DNA of 64,000 nucleotides from Fictibacillus arsenicus (GCF_001642935.1 NZ_CP016761.1:1116001-1180000); one strand, 5' to 3'. Counted from the first letter of the stretch, positions 24,986 through 33,764 are shown. Made by a program: numbers and translations. The notes: generated by a model from the letters alone, not told the origin.

Positions 24986-26029
24986 ATGTTCAAAACAAAG
25001 ACCAAGCTTATAAAAGATAATAAAGTGTACTCAAGGCCTGCCGTTGGTTTAGTGATTCTGCTGTTTGGATTCATTCTCTTATTGGCGAGTATGGGTCTTG
25101 CGATTTCAGTAGGTGCAGCACAGATTAATTTTCCGACCGTTTGGAATTCTGTCTTAAACTATGATCCTAGCAGGGAAGCTGATCGTATCATAGTCAGCCT
25201 TCGATTACCGAGAGAGCTTGGTGCTGCGATCGTCGGTGCGGCGTTTGCGGTCAGTGGTGCAATCATGCAGGGGATGACGCGAAATCCCCTTGCAGACCCT
25301 GGCTTACTTGGGTTGAACGCAGGTGCGAGTTTAGCTCTTGCATGTGTGTTCGCTTTTAACACAGGCGCAAACTATTTTACCGTGATGATGATTTCCTTTA
25401 TTGGTGCAGGAATAGGTGCAGGAATGGTGTTCGGATTAGGCTCGATGAGCAGAGGAGGACTTTCTCCCATCCGGATAACCCTAGCCGGTGCAGCTGTTTC
25501 TGCACTGCTTTCTTCGTTAGGTGAGGGAATTGCTTTATACTTTAAGCTTTCACAAGACCTTGCTTTCTGGACAGCAGGCGGAGTTTCAGGAACGAACTGG
25601 GAACAGCTGAAGCTGATTGTACCTGTAGTCATTGTGGGGATCCTGATCGCTGTTATGTTTTCCAGGCAGCTCACGATCCTGAGTTTTGGTGAAGAAGTGG
25701 CAAGAGGGCTGGGGCAGCGCACTCTGTTAACAAAAATTGTACTGATGACGGTCGTACTGATCCTTGCAGGTGCAGCGGTCTCACTTGTTGGTGCCATCGC
25801 GTTCGTTGGATTGATGGTTCCGCACATCGTACGTTTCTTGGTGGGGACGGATTACCGTTGGATCATTCCATGTTCTGCGATGTTCGGCAGTGTGCTGATG
25901 GTGCTGGCAGATACTTTTGCTCGTACGGTTAACGCTCCTTATGAAACGCCAGTCGGCGCGGTCGTTGCTATGATCGGTGTACCTTTCTTCCTTTACCTTG
26001 CTAGAAAGGGAGGAAGAAAACTGTCATGA
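24986..26029 (+). CDS. Iron-siderophore ABC permease (FecCD family)
   Basis: A 347-residue FecCD-type permease with about ten helices. LRLPRELGAAIVGAAFAVSG, MQGMTRNPLADPGLLGLNAG and GAIAFVGLMVPHIVRFLVG are the standard blocks; the last is the ATPase-coupling region. ATG 24986 follows AAAGGAAAATAGG. It forms a heterodimer with the next gene product. The stop overlaps the next start. Confidence 0.93.
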   Translation: MFKTKTKLIKDNKVYSRPAVGLVILLFGFILLLASMGLAISVGAAQINFPTVWNSVLNYDPSREADRIIVSLRLPRELGAAIVGAAFAVSGAIMQGMTRNPLADPGLLGLNAGASLALACVFAFNTGANYFTVMMISFIGAGIGAGMVFGLGSMSRGGLSPIRITLAGAAVSALLSSLGEGIALYFKLSQDLAFWTAGGVSGTNWEQLKLIVPVVIVGILIAVMFSRQLTILSFGEEVARGLGQRTLLTKIVLMTVVLILAGAAVSLVGAIAFVGLMVPHIVRFLVGTDYRWIIPCSAMFGSVLMVLADTFARTVNAPYETPVGAVVAMIGVPFFLYLARKGGRKLS

Positions 26030-27033
26030 TGAATGCTACTCAGATTAAAAGAATTAGAATAACAACGATTGCAGCCATAATCCTGCTTTTAGCCGTTTTT
26101 GTAATTAGTGTAGCAACAGGTTTTGCGTCACTCACTCCTGAAGAACTGTTTCGGACTATAATCGGACAGGGAACTCCTCGCGAAAATCTAATTTTGTTTG
26201 AGTTTCGGCTGCCAAGAATATTTGTAGCAATCTTAGCGGGGATGGGGCTCGCGGTGTCTGGTGCCATCCTGCAAAGTTTGACGAAGAACCCGCTTTCTGA
26301 CCCTGGTATTTTAGGAATTAATGCCGGTGCAGGTTTGATGGTCGTGGTTTATATCATGTTTTTCACGGTTGAAACATCAAGTTTCTTATACGTCCTTCCG
26401 CTCTTTGCTCTTGCAGGCGGTATGGCAACAGCGGCCGTCATCTACATCATGTCTTATATAAAAGGCGAGGGCGTTGAGCCAACGAGGCTTGTGCTCGTCG
26501 GGGTAGGTCTGGCCGCGGCATTATACGGAGCAACTCTAACATTATCAACAAGATTAGATATGGAAGATTACTCATTTATGGCGAACTGGATAGCGGGAAG
26601 AATCTGGGGTGACGATTGGATGTTTGTCCTATCATTGCTGCCATGGATCATAATCCTGATTCCGATCACAATCTTGAAGTCAAATGTGCTTAATACCTTG
26701 AACCTTCATGAAAATGTTTCAATTGGTGTTGGAGTGAATGTGGGACGGGAGCGAATTGTCCTGATCATGATTTCGGTCGCACTTGCTTCTGCATCCGTTG
26801 CGGTGAGCGGCGGTATCGGTTTTGTTGGACTGATGGCACCTCACATCGCAAGGTCACTCGTTGGTCCGCGGCATCAAGCTTTCTTGCCCGTTGCTGCATT
26901 AATAGGAGGAATCTTGCTCCTTGCTGCAGACACGATAGGAAGAGTCGTCCTGGATCCAAGCGGAATTCCAGCTGGAATCATTGTAACGATAATTGGAGCA
27001 CCGTATTTTATGTATTTACTAGCCAAAAAATAG
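26026..27033 (+). CDS. Iron-siderophore ABC permease (FecCD family), second subunit
   Basis: A 335-residue FecCD permease overlapping the previous gene by four bases. FRLPRIFVAILAGMGLAVSG, LQSLTKNPLSDPGILGINAG and GGIGFVGLMAPHIARSLVG are diagnostic. With the ATPase and lipoprotein it completes a ferric-siderophore importer. No biosynthetic genes for a siderophore are in the window, so it may take up its own or a foreign siderophore. Confidence 0.93.
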   Translation: MMNATQIKRIRITTIAAIILLLAVFVISVATGFASLTPEELFRTIIGQGTPRENLILFEFRLPRIFVAILAGMGLAVSGAILQSLTKNPLSDPGILGINAGAGLMVVVYIMFFTVETSSFLYVLPLFALAGGMATAAVIYIMSYIKGEGVEPTRLVLVGVGLAAALYGATLTLSTRLDMEDYSFMANWIAGRIWGDDWMFVLSLLPWIIILIPITILKSNVLNTLNLHENVSIGVGVNVGRERIVLIMISVALASASVAVSGGIGFVGLMAPHIARSLVGPRHQAFLPVAALIGGILLLAADTIGRVVLDPSGIPAGIIVTIIGAPYFMYLLAKK

Positions 27034-27045
27034 CGTTTTTAATAG

Positions 27046-27095
27046 AGCTGACTCAAAAAAGGCACTTTAATGTGACTGTTTGGGTCAGCTTTTTC
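27046..27095 (+). terminator. TGAC/GTCA terminator of the siderophore operon
   Basis: AGCTGAC (27046-27052) pairs with GTCAGCT (27084-27090) followed by TTTT. The loop contains CAAAAAAGGCAC, like the terminator beside copy D. Confidence 0.8.
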
Positions 27096-27133
27096 GTGTA
27101 CCTTGATGTGTTTTCAATTGGATTTGCTCTTGT

Positions 27134-27273
27134 GGGGCGAAACGAGAGTACTATTGGGCGAAACGGGAGCCAGTCGGGGCTAAACAAGAGCATTCCTGGG
27201 TGAAACGGAGGCAAGTTGGGGCTAAACGACAGCGTTATGGGGCGAACGTGTAATAAATATAAGAACACGTACC
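27134..27273 (+). repeat. Periodic 21 bp element with hairpin cap, copy C
   Basis: Six units with core (G/T)GGGC(G/T)AAAC begin at 27134, 27155, 27176, 27197, 27218 and 27239, a strict 21-bp period. The cap has ACGTGT (27246-27251) and ACACGT (27265-27270), 13 bases apart, then ACC. The core differs from copies A and B but the architecture is the same. Confidence 0.9.
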
Positions 27274-27301
27274 TAAAAAATCACACTCAATCTTTTGTAA
27301 C

Positions 27302-27328
27302 AAAAAAGGAGCCCATCGGCTCCTTTTC
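27302..27328. terminator. Terminator of the reductase gene
   Basis: Stem AGGAGCC/GGCTCCT with an A run on the left and TTTT on the right; it can act in both directions between the convergent units. Confidence 0.8.
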
Positions 27329-28378
27329 CTAATGAATCATCTGTTTCACAAGTTCACGGTTGCGCTCTTTGAACACTTCGTTATGAGACGAAACCATCGC
27401 AACAGTTTGGGCATCTGGTTGAATAAACTGCTTCGCCTTATTAACAGCATTCGCAGCATCTTGGAACGTTCCAGCGATTAAATTCAACTTGCCTTCATGC
27501 TTCAGGATATCACCTGCAGCATACAGACCAGGAACAGATGACTCACTGTTCGCGTTTCCTGCGATATAAAAGTTATCAGCAAGTTCAATGTTCAAGTCGC
27601 AATTCCCAAGCAGGGATGTATCCTGCTCAAACCCATGATTGATAATAACTTCATCTATTGGAAGGTAGGAAACCTCACCGGTCACATGGTTGGTCAGCTC
27701 AATCTGCTCGATCACCTCATGGTTTGGACAAGCAAACAGCTTCGAGATCGAGGTGTTGAAAATACAGTCCGCGCAGCTGTTCATAAGCTGTGTAACTTGA
27801 GCTTCGTGTCCAGCTAACGTTCCTTTTCGATATGTAAGGTATACTTTTTTGGCGATCGGCACTAGTTCGTTTGCCCAGTCAATCGCAGTATTACCGCCGC
27901 CTGAAATGACGACTGTCTTATCTTTAAATTGCTGAAGGGATTTCACAGTGTAGTTTAAATTAGACACTTCAAATCTTTCAGCACCTTCAATATCTAGCCG
28001 CTGAGGATTTAAGATACCACTGCCCACTGCAACGATCACCGTTTTTGAATAATGCTGTTCTCCACTGGCACCTTTTAAAATAAAAATACCGTCTTCATCC
28101 TTCGTCATCGATTCAACTTTTTCATTTAGAACAACTTCCGGATTGAACGTTAACCCTTGTTCAACCAGTTTTTCAATAAGTTTTGCACCAGGGAGCGGGG
28201 TATGGCCGCCAACATCCCAGATCATTTTCTCAGGATATACATGAATCTTACCGCCTAAATGAGGCTGAAACTCAATAATCTTTGTCTTCATCTCTCTTAA
28301 TCCGCTATAAAAGGCAGAATACAGACCTGCTGGCCCTCCACCGATAATGGTTACATCAAAAATCTCTCTGTTTTCCAT
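27329..28378 (-). CDS. Ferredoxin/flavodoxin-NADP+ reductase, YumC/YcgT type
   Basis: A 349-residue thioredoxin-reductase-like FNR (type 2). FAD motif GGGPAGLYSAFYSG at 13-26, NADPH motif ISGGGNTAIDWANE, and C-terminal GLYAAGDI.. are present; the redox CxxC of thioredoxin reductase is absent, as expected. It would reduce ferredoxin, flavodoxin or ferric siderophores using NADPH. GAGGAGG lies before ATG 28378 and a Fur box lies upstream. Being convergent with the siderophore importer and also Fur-controlled, it is probably the reductase that frees iron inside the cell; B. subtilis YcgT is a comparable iron-linked enzyme. Confidence 0.9.
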   Translation of the reverse strand: MENREIFDVTIIGGGPAGLYSAFYSGLREMKTKIIEFQPHLGGKIHVYPEKMIWDVGGHTPLPGAKLIEKLVEQGLTFNPEVVLNEKVESMTKDEDGIFILKGASGEQHYSKTVIVAVGSGILNPQRLDIEGAERFEVSNLNYTVKSLQQFKDKTVVISGGGNTAIDWANELVPIAKKVYLTYRKGTLAGHEAQVTQLMNSCADCIFNTSISKLFACPNHEVIEQIELTNHVTGEVSYLPIDEVIINHGFEQDTSLLGNCDLNIELADNFYIAGNANSESSVPGLYAAGDILKHEGKLNLIAGTFQDAANAVNKAKQFIQPDAQTVAMVSSHNEVFKERNRELVKQMIH

Positions 28379-28407
28379 ATGCGTTCCTCCTCAGGAAGCA
28401 ATAATAG

Positions 28408-28422
28408 TGATTATCATTCTCA
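28408..28422 (-). promoter_or_regulatory. Fur box of the reductase gene
   Basis: On the minus strand TGAGAATGATAATCA, a 7-1-7 Fur site differing from consensus at two positions, about 30 bp before the ATG. Confidence 0.8.
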
Positions 28423-28513
28423 CCTAAATATATAACGAATCTCACTTTTTTACAATGGAAATTTGGAACGGATTACTGCCTAAGATGAAGTCGCATTTTT
28501 TCTGTGTAAAAAA

Positions 28514-28540
28514 TGGACCTTAATTAAACCGATAATCGTC
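28514..28540 (+). promoter_or_regulatory. Candidate ECF-type autoregulatory promoter
   Basis: TGGACC, 17 bases, CGTC. The CGTC -10 is typical of ECF promoters; the -35 is only a partial match to GGAAC/TGAAAC. Autoregulation is expected for ECF sigma genes, so it is listed with low weight. Confidence 0.3.
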
Positions 28541-28565
28541 TATTATAAAGAATAGAGGTGGGGAA

Positions 28566-29129
28566 ATGGAAAAAGCTGAAGAATTACAAAGTATGACTCC
28601 CATAGGTCAAAGTAAGGAAGAAATCCTCATGTGGCTTATGAAAGAATACGGGCGAGACTTAAAGAGATTAGCATTTACATATGTTAAGCAAGAACAACTG
28701 GCAGAAGATATCGTCCAAGATGTTTTTGTAAAATGTTATAAAAACTTAAATTCCTTTAGACAGGATTCATCATATAAAACGTGGCTTTATAGAATTACTG
28801 TTAATAGTTGTAAGGATGTTATAAAAAGTTGGAACTTTAAAAATCTCATAATTTCAAACTTAGTTGGCCAACCCATTCATGCGTCCAAAGAGAAATCTCC
28901 CGAAGAGAAACTTCTCACATATGAAGAGAATGATTACTTATCCAATCTAGTAATAACTTTGCCAATTAAGTTAAGGGAAGTTATTATTTTTTACTATTAT
29001 GAAGAAATGAAGATCGACCAAATATCTGAGCTGTTAGGTATTAACCAAAACACAGTTAAATCTAGACTTTTAAGAGGAAAGCAGCAATTGAAAAAGAAGC
29101 TGGAAAGAGGTGATAAACGTGGAAGATAA
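28566..29129 (+). CDS. ECF RNA polymerase sigma factor
   Basis: A 187-residue sigma-70 factor of the extracytoplasmic-function group. Region 2 is seen as LAEDIVQDVFVKCYKNLNSF and YKTWLYRITVN (-10 recognition); region 4 as LPIKLREVIIFYYYEEMKIDQISELLGINQNTVKSRL with a clear helix-turn-helix. It starts at ATG 28566 after AGAGGTGGGG. The anti-sigma gene overlaps its end by 11 bases. The group (SigV, SigX, SigW-like or another) is not clear. Confidence 0.92.
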   Translation: MEKAEELQSMTPIGQSKEEILMWLMKEYGRDLKRLAFTYVKQEQLAEDIVQDVFVKCYKNLNSFRQDSSYKTWLYRITVNSCKDVIKSWNFKNLIISNLVGQPIHASKEKSPEEKLLTYEENDYLSNLVITLPIKLREVIIFYYYEEMKIDQISELLGINQNTVKSRLLRGKQQLKKKLERGDKRGR

Positions 29130-30435
29130 ACTAAAAAACCTCAATGAAAAGATGAATAGCACACTACTTAGAGAACTGGATTTTAATGAAAATAGTATGA
29201 TGCAGGTCATGCGAAAAGTAAAAGAATCAGAAAAACCTCAGAGCAGTTCTTTCTTTTCTCGAACATGGAAATTCACTTTAAGTACTGTCGTTTCAGTTTC
29301 TTTATTAACAGCCGTCACGTTATTTGCCGTTGAACAAATGAATCTTACAGAAAGCGGAGACACAAAATTATTAAAGGAAAACTTAGCGAATAAACCAGCG
29401 ACAACAACATATATACCAGAAAAAAAAGAAGAGTACTTTGGTGAAATGACAAAAGAAGAAGTACTTACAAAGATGATCAACACAATCGATTACTTTGAAA
29501 CTGCTAAGGGGAGTTTTGAGGAATATACTCATAATAATATGACGACAGTAGAATTCCAGCTAAATATGAAAAAACCAATCGGAGGTTTTAGTAAAACCGT
29601 GCATGTGCCGAATGGCAAAATAAATACGAATGTTGAAATTACTTATTATGATAAAAGCACAGTTTGGAGTATCTCTAAAGAAAATAACTCTTATCGAAAA
29701 ATGGGATATTTGCCTACGTCTACTTGTTGCACATTAAAGATTCAAGATGCATTTTCAACAGATTCAGATGGAGTGAACATGACAAGCTACCGAGATCGGC
29801 CGCCTATTGGAATGGCCCAAAACTCTCTTTTTCCCTATGAAATTGCTTCAAATTATACAAGAGATTTAGAAAGATGGGAAATTGAGAAGCAGGACGAAAT
29901 GGTACTTGGTCACAATACAGTCGTCATTAAAGGATATCTAGACAGTTATGCTTCCGAAAAACATAGCTCTAAGACTTTTCGATTTTGGGTGGATAAAGAC
30001 ACCGGAATCCTTGTAAAGTATGAGACCTATAATGAAAATGATGAGGTTGTAAATTACCTGTACCCTAAAGAGTTACTGATTAATATACCTATAGAGGTCA
30101 GTAAATTAAAACCGGATATAACAAAATATAAAAACCAGTTTGATATTAATGAATCTCCAAGCGGTGAAAAGAAGTTTCTAGCAGAAGATAAAAGCAAGGT
30201 GGCTCTCTTCGTGGTTGGAGATGAACTAGAAGTGTTTGAGTTGGAAGACAAAGGGATTAATAATATTCAATCTATCTTTAATGCTATATCCTTAAAAAAG
30301 GCTCAACAAAAATATCCGTTTTTAAAGTTACAACAAGAACCAACATATGTGGTATTTGATAACAAAAAACAAATATTTAATACTACTGATTACAATGAAT
30401 TAGTGAGATATTTAAAGAATTTGAAATTGAAATAA
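29119..30435 (+). CDS. Membrane-anchored anti-sigma factor-like protein
   Basis: A 438-residue protein with a cytoplasmic N-terminal segment of about 50 residues, one helix (WKFTLSTVVSVSLLTAVTLF) and a 360-residue outside domain. The outside part, from EYFGEMTKEEVLTKMINTIDYF on, looks like the LolA/MucB-RseB type lipoprotein-fold domain: TAKGSFEEYTHNNM.., then a DKDTGILVKYETYNENDEVV block. GTG 29119 is chosen, with GAGGTG six bases upstream; the frame is open to GTG 29110. Coupling to the ECF gene and topology support an anti-sigma role. No zinc-binding HxxxCxxC is present. A CC pair (STCCTL) occurs in the outer domain. Confidence 0.8.
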   Translation: MEDKLKNLNEKMNSTLLRELDFNENSMMQVMRKVKESEKPQSSSFFSRTWKFTLSTVVSVSLLTAVTLFAVEQMNLTESGDTKLLKENLANKPATTTYIPEKKEEYFGEMTKEEVLTKMINTIDYFETAKGSFEEYTHNNMTTVEFQLNMKKPIGGFSKTVHVPNGKINTNVEITYYDKSTVWSISKENNSYRKMGYLPTSTCCTLKIQDAFSTDSDGVNMTSYRDRPPIGMAQNSLFPYEIASNYTRDLERWEIEKQDEMVLGHNTVVIKGYLDSYASEKHSSKTFRFWVDKDTGILVKYETYNENDEVVNYLYPKELLINIPIEVSKLKPDITKYKNQFDINESPSGEKKFLAEDKSKVALFVVGDELEVFELEDKGINNIQSIFNAISLKKAQQKYPFLKLQQEPTYVVFDNKKQIFNTTDYNELVRYLKNLKLK

Positions 30436-30464
30436 ACAAGATTTAACGGAAAAATATTTCTATT

Positions 30465-30605
30465 TCACCCTTTGTTATCTCCATTTTTTACGGATTCACT
30501 TAATTTACTTATTTTCGAATTTAGAACCATGCCAAAGACAAAAGAAGAAACAAGACCTAGGATACTAAAGAAAATTAAGGCGGCAAAGCCAGTTTCATTA
30601 CGCAT
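30465..30605 (-). CDS. Small membrane protein (46 aa)
   Basis: ATG 30605 follows GGAGG at seven bases. The product has one hydrophobic helix (FAALIFFSILGLVSSFVFGM) and a hydrophilic tail NSKISKLSESVKNGDNKG. It is convergent with the anti-sigma gene. No family recognised; the ribosome binding site and hydrophobic profile make it likely to be real. Confidence 0.65.
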   Translation of the reverse strand: MRNETGFAALIFFSILGLVSSFVFGMVLNSKISKLSESVKNGDNKG

Positions 30606-30670
30606 AATTAAACCTCCAAAGGATTGATGAATTTAATTTATTATTTGTATCCATATATCTTTTATCCATC

Positions 30671-30712
30671 AAAAAAGAGGCTGCCAGCGATTACTCTGGC
30701 AAGCCTCTTTAT
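30671..30712 (-). terminator. Terminator of the TetR gene
   Basis: Stem GAGGCTGCCAG with its near-perfect complement CTGGCAAGCCTC, flanked on the minus strand by CTCTTTTTT. Confidence 0.85.
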
Positions 30713-30721
30713 CTTTTTACT

Positions 30722-31591
30722 TCAAGTCTTCAATAAATACCAAAGCATGTTCGTAAACTTTTGTACTTGTGATTGAATCGGCGTCTCGTCAAATAGCTTC
30801 TGAAAAGGTTTTAATAATGGCTGAAGGACGACTTTGCGCATCCGTTCACGCTGTAATTCATTTACGATTACATCAAATAAATCCTGCTGTTCGTCATTAA
30901 AAGTGTGATGTTCTTGCAGCTGGTCTGCAAGCTTTAAGATATCTTCCTTGGTTACGACATTTTTACTCATATTCGTACGCAGCAGATCAATGGCTGAATG
31001 ATTCAGCATGATTTTCTCATTCATAATCATTTTCGGCGCGATTAGTTCGATATACGACAAAAGGGTGTCCACCACTTCATCTAATGAATACGTACTGTTC
31101 GTAACCCGGAGAGTAAATAACATGTGGTGGACCATGCCAAAAAACAATACGGTAGCTTCAAAAGCATGATCGCGGATGTCTTCCCCCATAATATCTATAA
31201 AACGATTGGACAGCCATTCCATCTCATAAACACGGTGCTGCATAACTAGTTTTTTGAGCTCAGCTTCATTGGATGACAGAATAGCCTCAAATAGTGGCGT
31301 TACATTTCGCTCTTGATTCAAACGCATGATGGTTGTAATTTGCTCGATAAAAACTTGGCGGTCACTTGGATCCTTACCGATCTGGAGCGCGATCCGCTGC
31401 TGGCTTGCATCATAGCGCAGGAATTCCAGGATATCTGCAACACAATCATTCTTTGAGGAGAAATAATTATAAAACGTACCTTTTGAGATGTTCGCTTTTT
31501 CAATAATTTCCTGTATAGAGGTTTGCTGAATACCTTTTTCTATAAACAGTTTTAATGCAACGTCAGCTACTTTTCTTTTCTTATTGTTCAT
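30722..31591 (-). CDS. TetR family transcriptional regulator
   Basis: A 289-residue regulator, longer than usual for TetR. The N-terminal helix-turn-helix is TSIQEIIEKANISKGTFYNYFSSKNDCV. The C-terminal ligand-binding part is all helical, with an extra section after residue 200. ATG 31591 (MNNKKRKVAD) is chosen; the frame runs on to 31759 but that region holds the divergent promoter. It is divergent from a DHA2 efflux gene, the layout of LmrA-LmrB in B. subtilis, so it probably represses that gene and itself. Confidence 0.88.
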   Translation of the reverse strand: MNNKKRKVADVALKLFIEKGIQQTSIQEIIEKANISKGTFYNYFSSKNDCVADILEFLRYDASQQRIALQIGKDPSDRQVFIEQITTIMRLNQERNVTPLFEAILSSNEAELKKLVMQHRVYEMEWLSNRFIDIMGEDIRDHAFEATVLFFGMVHHMLFTLRVTNSTYSLDEVVDTLLSYIELIAPKMIMNEKIMLNHSAIDLLRTNMSKNVVTKEDILKLADQLQEHHTFNDEQQDLFDVIVNELQRERMRKVVLQPLLKPFQKLFDETPIQSQVQKFTNMLWYLLKT

Positions 31592-31693
31592 GTATTCATG
31601 CCATCCCCTTGGTTTACTTCTATTTGTAGTATAAATATTTTCTGAAGGAAAAACAATAATTTTTAGACTATCGGTATAAAAGTGTTGCCTTTT

Positions 31694-31727
31694 TTGAACC
31701 TCGAGTATAAACTTAATAAAGTTAAGT
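31694..31727 (+). promoter_or_regulatory. MFS promoter with palindromic operator candidate
   Basis: TTGAAC (31694-31699), 17 bp, TAAAGT. The perfect inverted repeat ACTTAA-N5-TTAAGT (31711-31727) covers the -10 region and is a natural TetR-family operator candidate. Confidence 0.5.
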
Positions 31728-31757
31728 ATTAATTTTATAAAACAGAGGGGAAAATAC

Positions 31758-33278
31758 ATGAATAATACGGATACAACTTTAGAACATAAAAAGCCTCCTT
31801 ATTTAATGCTTGCTATCTTGTTCGTCGGAGCATTTGTTTCATTTTTGAACAACTCATTGCTGAACGTCGCACTTCCGACAATTATGGTTGATTTAGAAAT
31901 AAAAGATTATTCAACGGTACAATGGCTCGTCACAGGATTCATGCTTGTCAGCGGAGTATTGATTCCGGCATCAGCCTTCTTGATCACACGTTTTTCAAAT
32001 AGAGCGCTGTTTATCACTTCCATGGTCATTTTTACAGTAGGTACGGCTATTTCTGCATTCGCACCGAACTTTGGACTGTTACTGACAGGACGTATGATTC
32101 AAGCTGCAGGTTCTTCCGTTATGGGACCGCTCTTAATGAACATCATGCTCGTCAGCTTCCCACGCGAAAAGCGTGGTATGGCGATGGGGATCTTTGGTCT
32201 GGTTATGATTACAGCACCAGCGATAGGACCAACATTATCAGGATATATCGTAGAATACTATGACTGGCGATTGCTTTTTGAGATGATCTTGCCTTTAGCG
32301 ATCATTAGTTTATTATTCGCAGTCTGGAAGCTCGAAAACGTCATGCCTCAGAACAAAAAGGCGACACTTGATTATGCTTCCATTGTATTATCAAGTATCG
32401 GGTTCGGGGGAATCTTATACGGATGCAGTACCGCGAGTTCCGATGGATGGACGGATACCATCGTACTCAGCACACTTATTACGGGTGGTATTGCACTAAT
32501 TCTGTTTTTGCTGCGTCAACTCAAACTCGAAGAGCCATTATTGGATATTCGTGTTTATAAATATCCGATGTTTGCACTTGCTTCCATTATCGCGATTGTA
32601 AACGCAGTAGCTATGTTCTCGGGGATGATCTTAACTCCGGCATACGTACAAAGTGTTCGCGGCATTTCTCCGTTAGACTCTGGACTGATGATGCTGCCGG
32701 GTGCGATTGTAATGGCTGTTATGTCGCCGATTACCGGAAAGCTGTTCGATAAATTTGGTCCGCGTGCTTTGGCAGTAGTGGGACTATCGATTACGGCTGT
32801 ATCCACTTATATGCTGGCTAATTTAGATGCTCAATCGGCGTATTCTTATATCATCTTCGTTTACTCGCTGCGTATGTTCGGACTTTCGATGGTTATGATG
32901 CCGATCATGACAAACGGATTAAACCAGCTGCCGACGAAACTCAATCCGCACGGTACAGCTGTAAACAATACAGCTCAGCAAGTATCAGGTTCGATTGGAA
33001 CGGCAATCCTCGTTACGCTAATGAACTCTGTAACCAAAACAGAAGCAGAAAGCTTAATGAGCGGAGTGGATCCTGCAACCATAACAGAAGCTTCAACTGC
33101 TGCATTATCACAGCAAGCGTTATTATCCGGAATTCAATATTCGTTCTATGTTGCATTAGGGATGAACATAGTAGCACTGTTGCTAGCATTGTTCGTAAAA
33201 CGTGTAGATACAAGTGCAGAAGCTGTTAAAAAGATAGAGAATCAGGGCAAACCATTATCTAAACCTGTAACAAATTAA
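31758..33278 (+). CDS. MFS multidrug exporter, DHA2 family (LmrB-like)
   Basis: A 506-residue, 14-helix transporter. KPPYLMLAILFVGAFVSFLN and NSLLNVALPTIMVDL match the LmrB/YhcA-like branch of DHA2. Motif C-like GLVMITAPAIGPTLSGYI is in helix 5. ATG 31758 follows AGAGGGG. Divergent to a TetR gene. Drug export is likely; lincosamide resistance, as for B. subtilis LmrB, is only a possibility. Confidence 0.88.
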   Translation: MNNTDTTLEHKKPPYLMLAILFVGAFVSFLNNSLLNVALPTIMVDLEIKDYSTVQWLVTGFMLVSGVLIPASAFLITRFSNRALFITSMVIFTVGTAISAFAPNFGLLLTGRMIQAAGSSVMGPLLMNIMLVSFPREKRGMAMGIFGLVMITAPAIGPTLSGYIVEYYDWRLLFEMILPLAIISLLFAVWKLENVMPQNKKATLDYASIVLSSIGFGGILYGCSTASSDGWTDTIVLSTLITGGIALILFLLRQLKLEEPLLDIRVYKYPMFALASIIAIVNAVAMFSGMILTPAYVQSVRGISPLDSGLMMLPGAIVMAVMSPITGKLFDKFGPRALAVVGLSITAVSTYMLANLDAQSAYSYIIFVYSLRMFGLSMVMMPIMTNGLNQLPTKLNPHGTAVNNTAQQVSGSIGTAILVTLMNSVTKTEAESLMSGVDPATITEASTAALSQQALLSGIQYSFYVALGMNIVALLLALFVKRVDTSAEAVKKIENQGKPLSKPVTN

Positions 33279-33288
33279 TTAAAAAGTG

Positions 33289-33338
33289 AAGCTGATACAA
33301 AAGGGGCGTAACTAGGACTCTTTGTGTCAGCTTTTTTT
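33289..33338 (+). terminator. TGA(C/T)/GTCA terminator, no periodic element beside it
   Basis: AGCTGATACAAAAG pairs with CTTTGTGTCAGCT, then a T run. The design matches the terminators beside periodic elements B, C and D. Confidence 0.8.
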
Positions 33339-33351
33339 ATGCAGTGAAAAA

Positions 33352-33381
33352 TGAGTAATCGGCAACGTAAAAGCAATACTA
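33352..33381 (+). promoter_or_regulatory. Sigma-G/F-like promoter candidate
   Basis: TGAGTA, 17 bases, AATACTA, close to forespore promoters (TGAATA...CATACTA). It lies 34 bases before a SASP-like gene, which supports forespore expression. Confidence 0.4.
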
Positions 33382-33414
33382 AAAAGGAAGCTTTTTATTA
33401 AAGGAGGAAATGAG

Positions 33415-33582
33415 ATGACGAGTCGCAATGGAAGTAAAGGAAGCCAAAATCAAGGTTCACCGCAATCACAGCACGATCAAGAATTTGCAAGTGAACTGAT
33501 AAGCGGTAATAATAACAAAGGAAACGAATATCGTTCTAAAAAGGGAAGTAAATCAAAGACTAAACCAAAGCAAAGCGAATAA
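33415..33582 (+). CDS. Small spore protein, gamma-type SASP-like
   Basis: A 55-residue protein rich in Gln, Asn, Ser, Gly and Lys without hydrophobic segments. QEFASEL at 23-29 resembles the (T/S)EFASE site cut by the germination protease GPR in SspE-type SASP. AAAGGAGG precedes the ATG by seven bases. The upstream sigma-G-like promoter agrees. It has one GPR-like site, while SspE has several, so it is not a standard SspE. It could store amino acids for germination; this is inference. Confidence 0.55.
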   Translation: MTSRNGSKGSQNQGSPQSQHDQEFASELISGNNNKGNEYRSKKGSKSKTKPKQSE

Positions 33583-33700
33583 AGCATGCGCTTGTAAGGG
33601 GTCTCTTACCCCTATATACTAGTGATGTAAAATTTGTTTCATTACAAAACCACGAACTCTTAAACGATTAGACCAAATTGTATAGAGATTAGGAAAGAAA

Positions 33701-33730
33701 TTCGCAGCAGAATTCGCTGCGATTTTTTTA
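33701..33730 (+). terminator. Intrinsic terminator
   Basis: TCGCAGC/GCTGCGA stem (33702-33708, 33716-33722) followed by seven T. It lies about 120 bp after the SASP-like gene and also near the LysR gene end. Confidence 0.75.
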
Positions 33731-33764
33731 TATTTAAAGTTTTTGATGTAAAAACCACTTTCAG

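Noticed and set aside
25372-25827. Long minus-strand frame inside the siderophore permease gene
   Set aside because: It is a shadow of the well-conserved FecCD permease frame, with no ribosome binding site.
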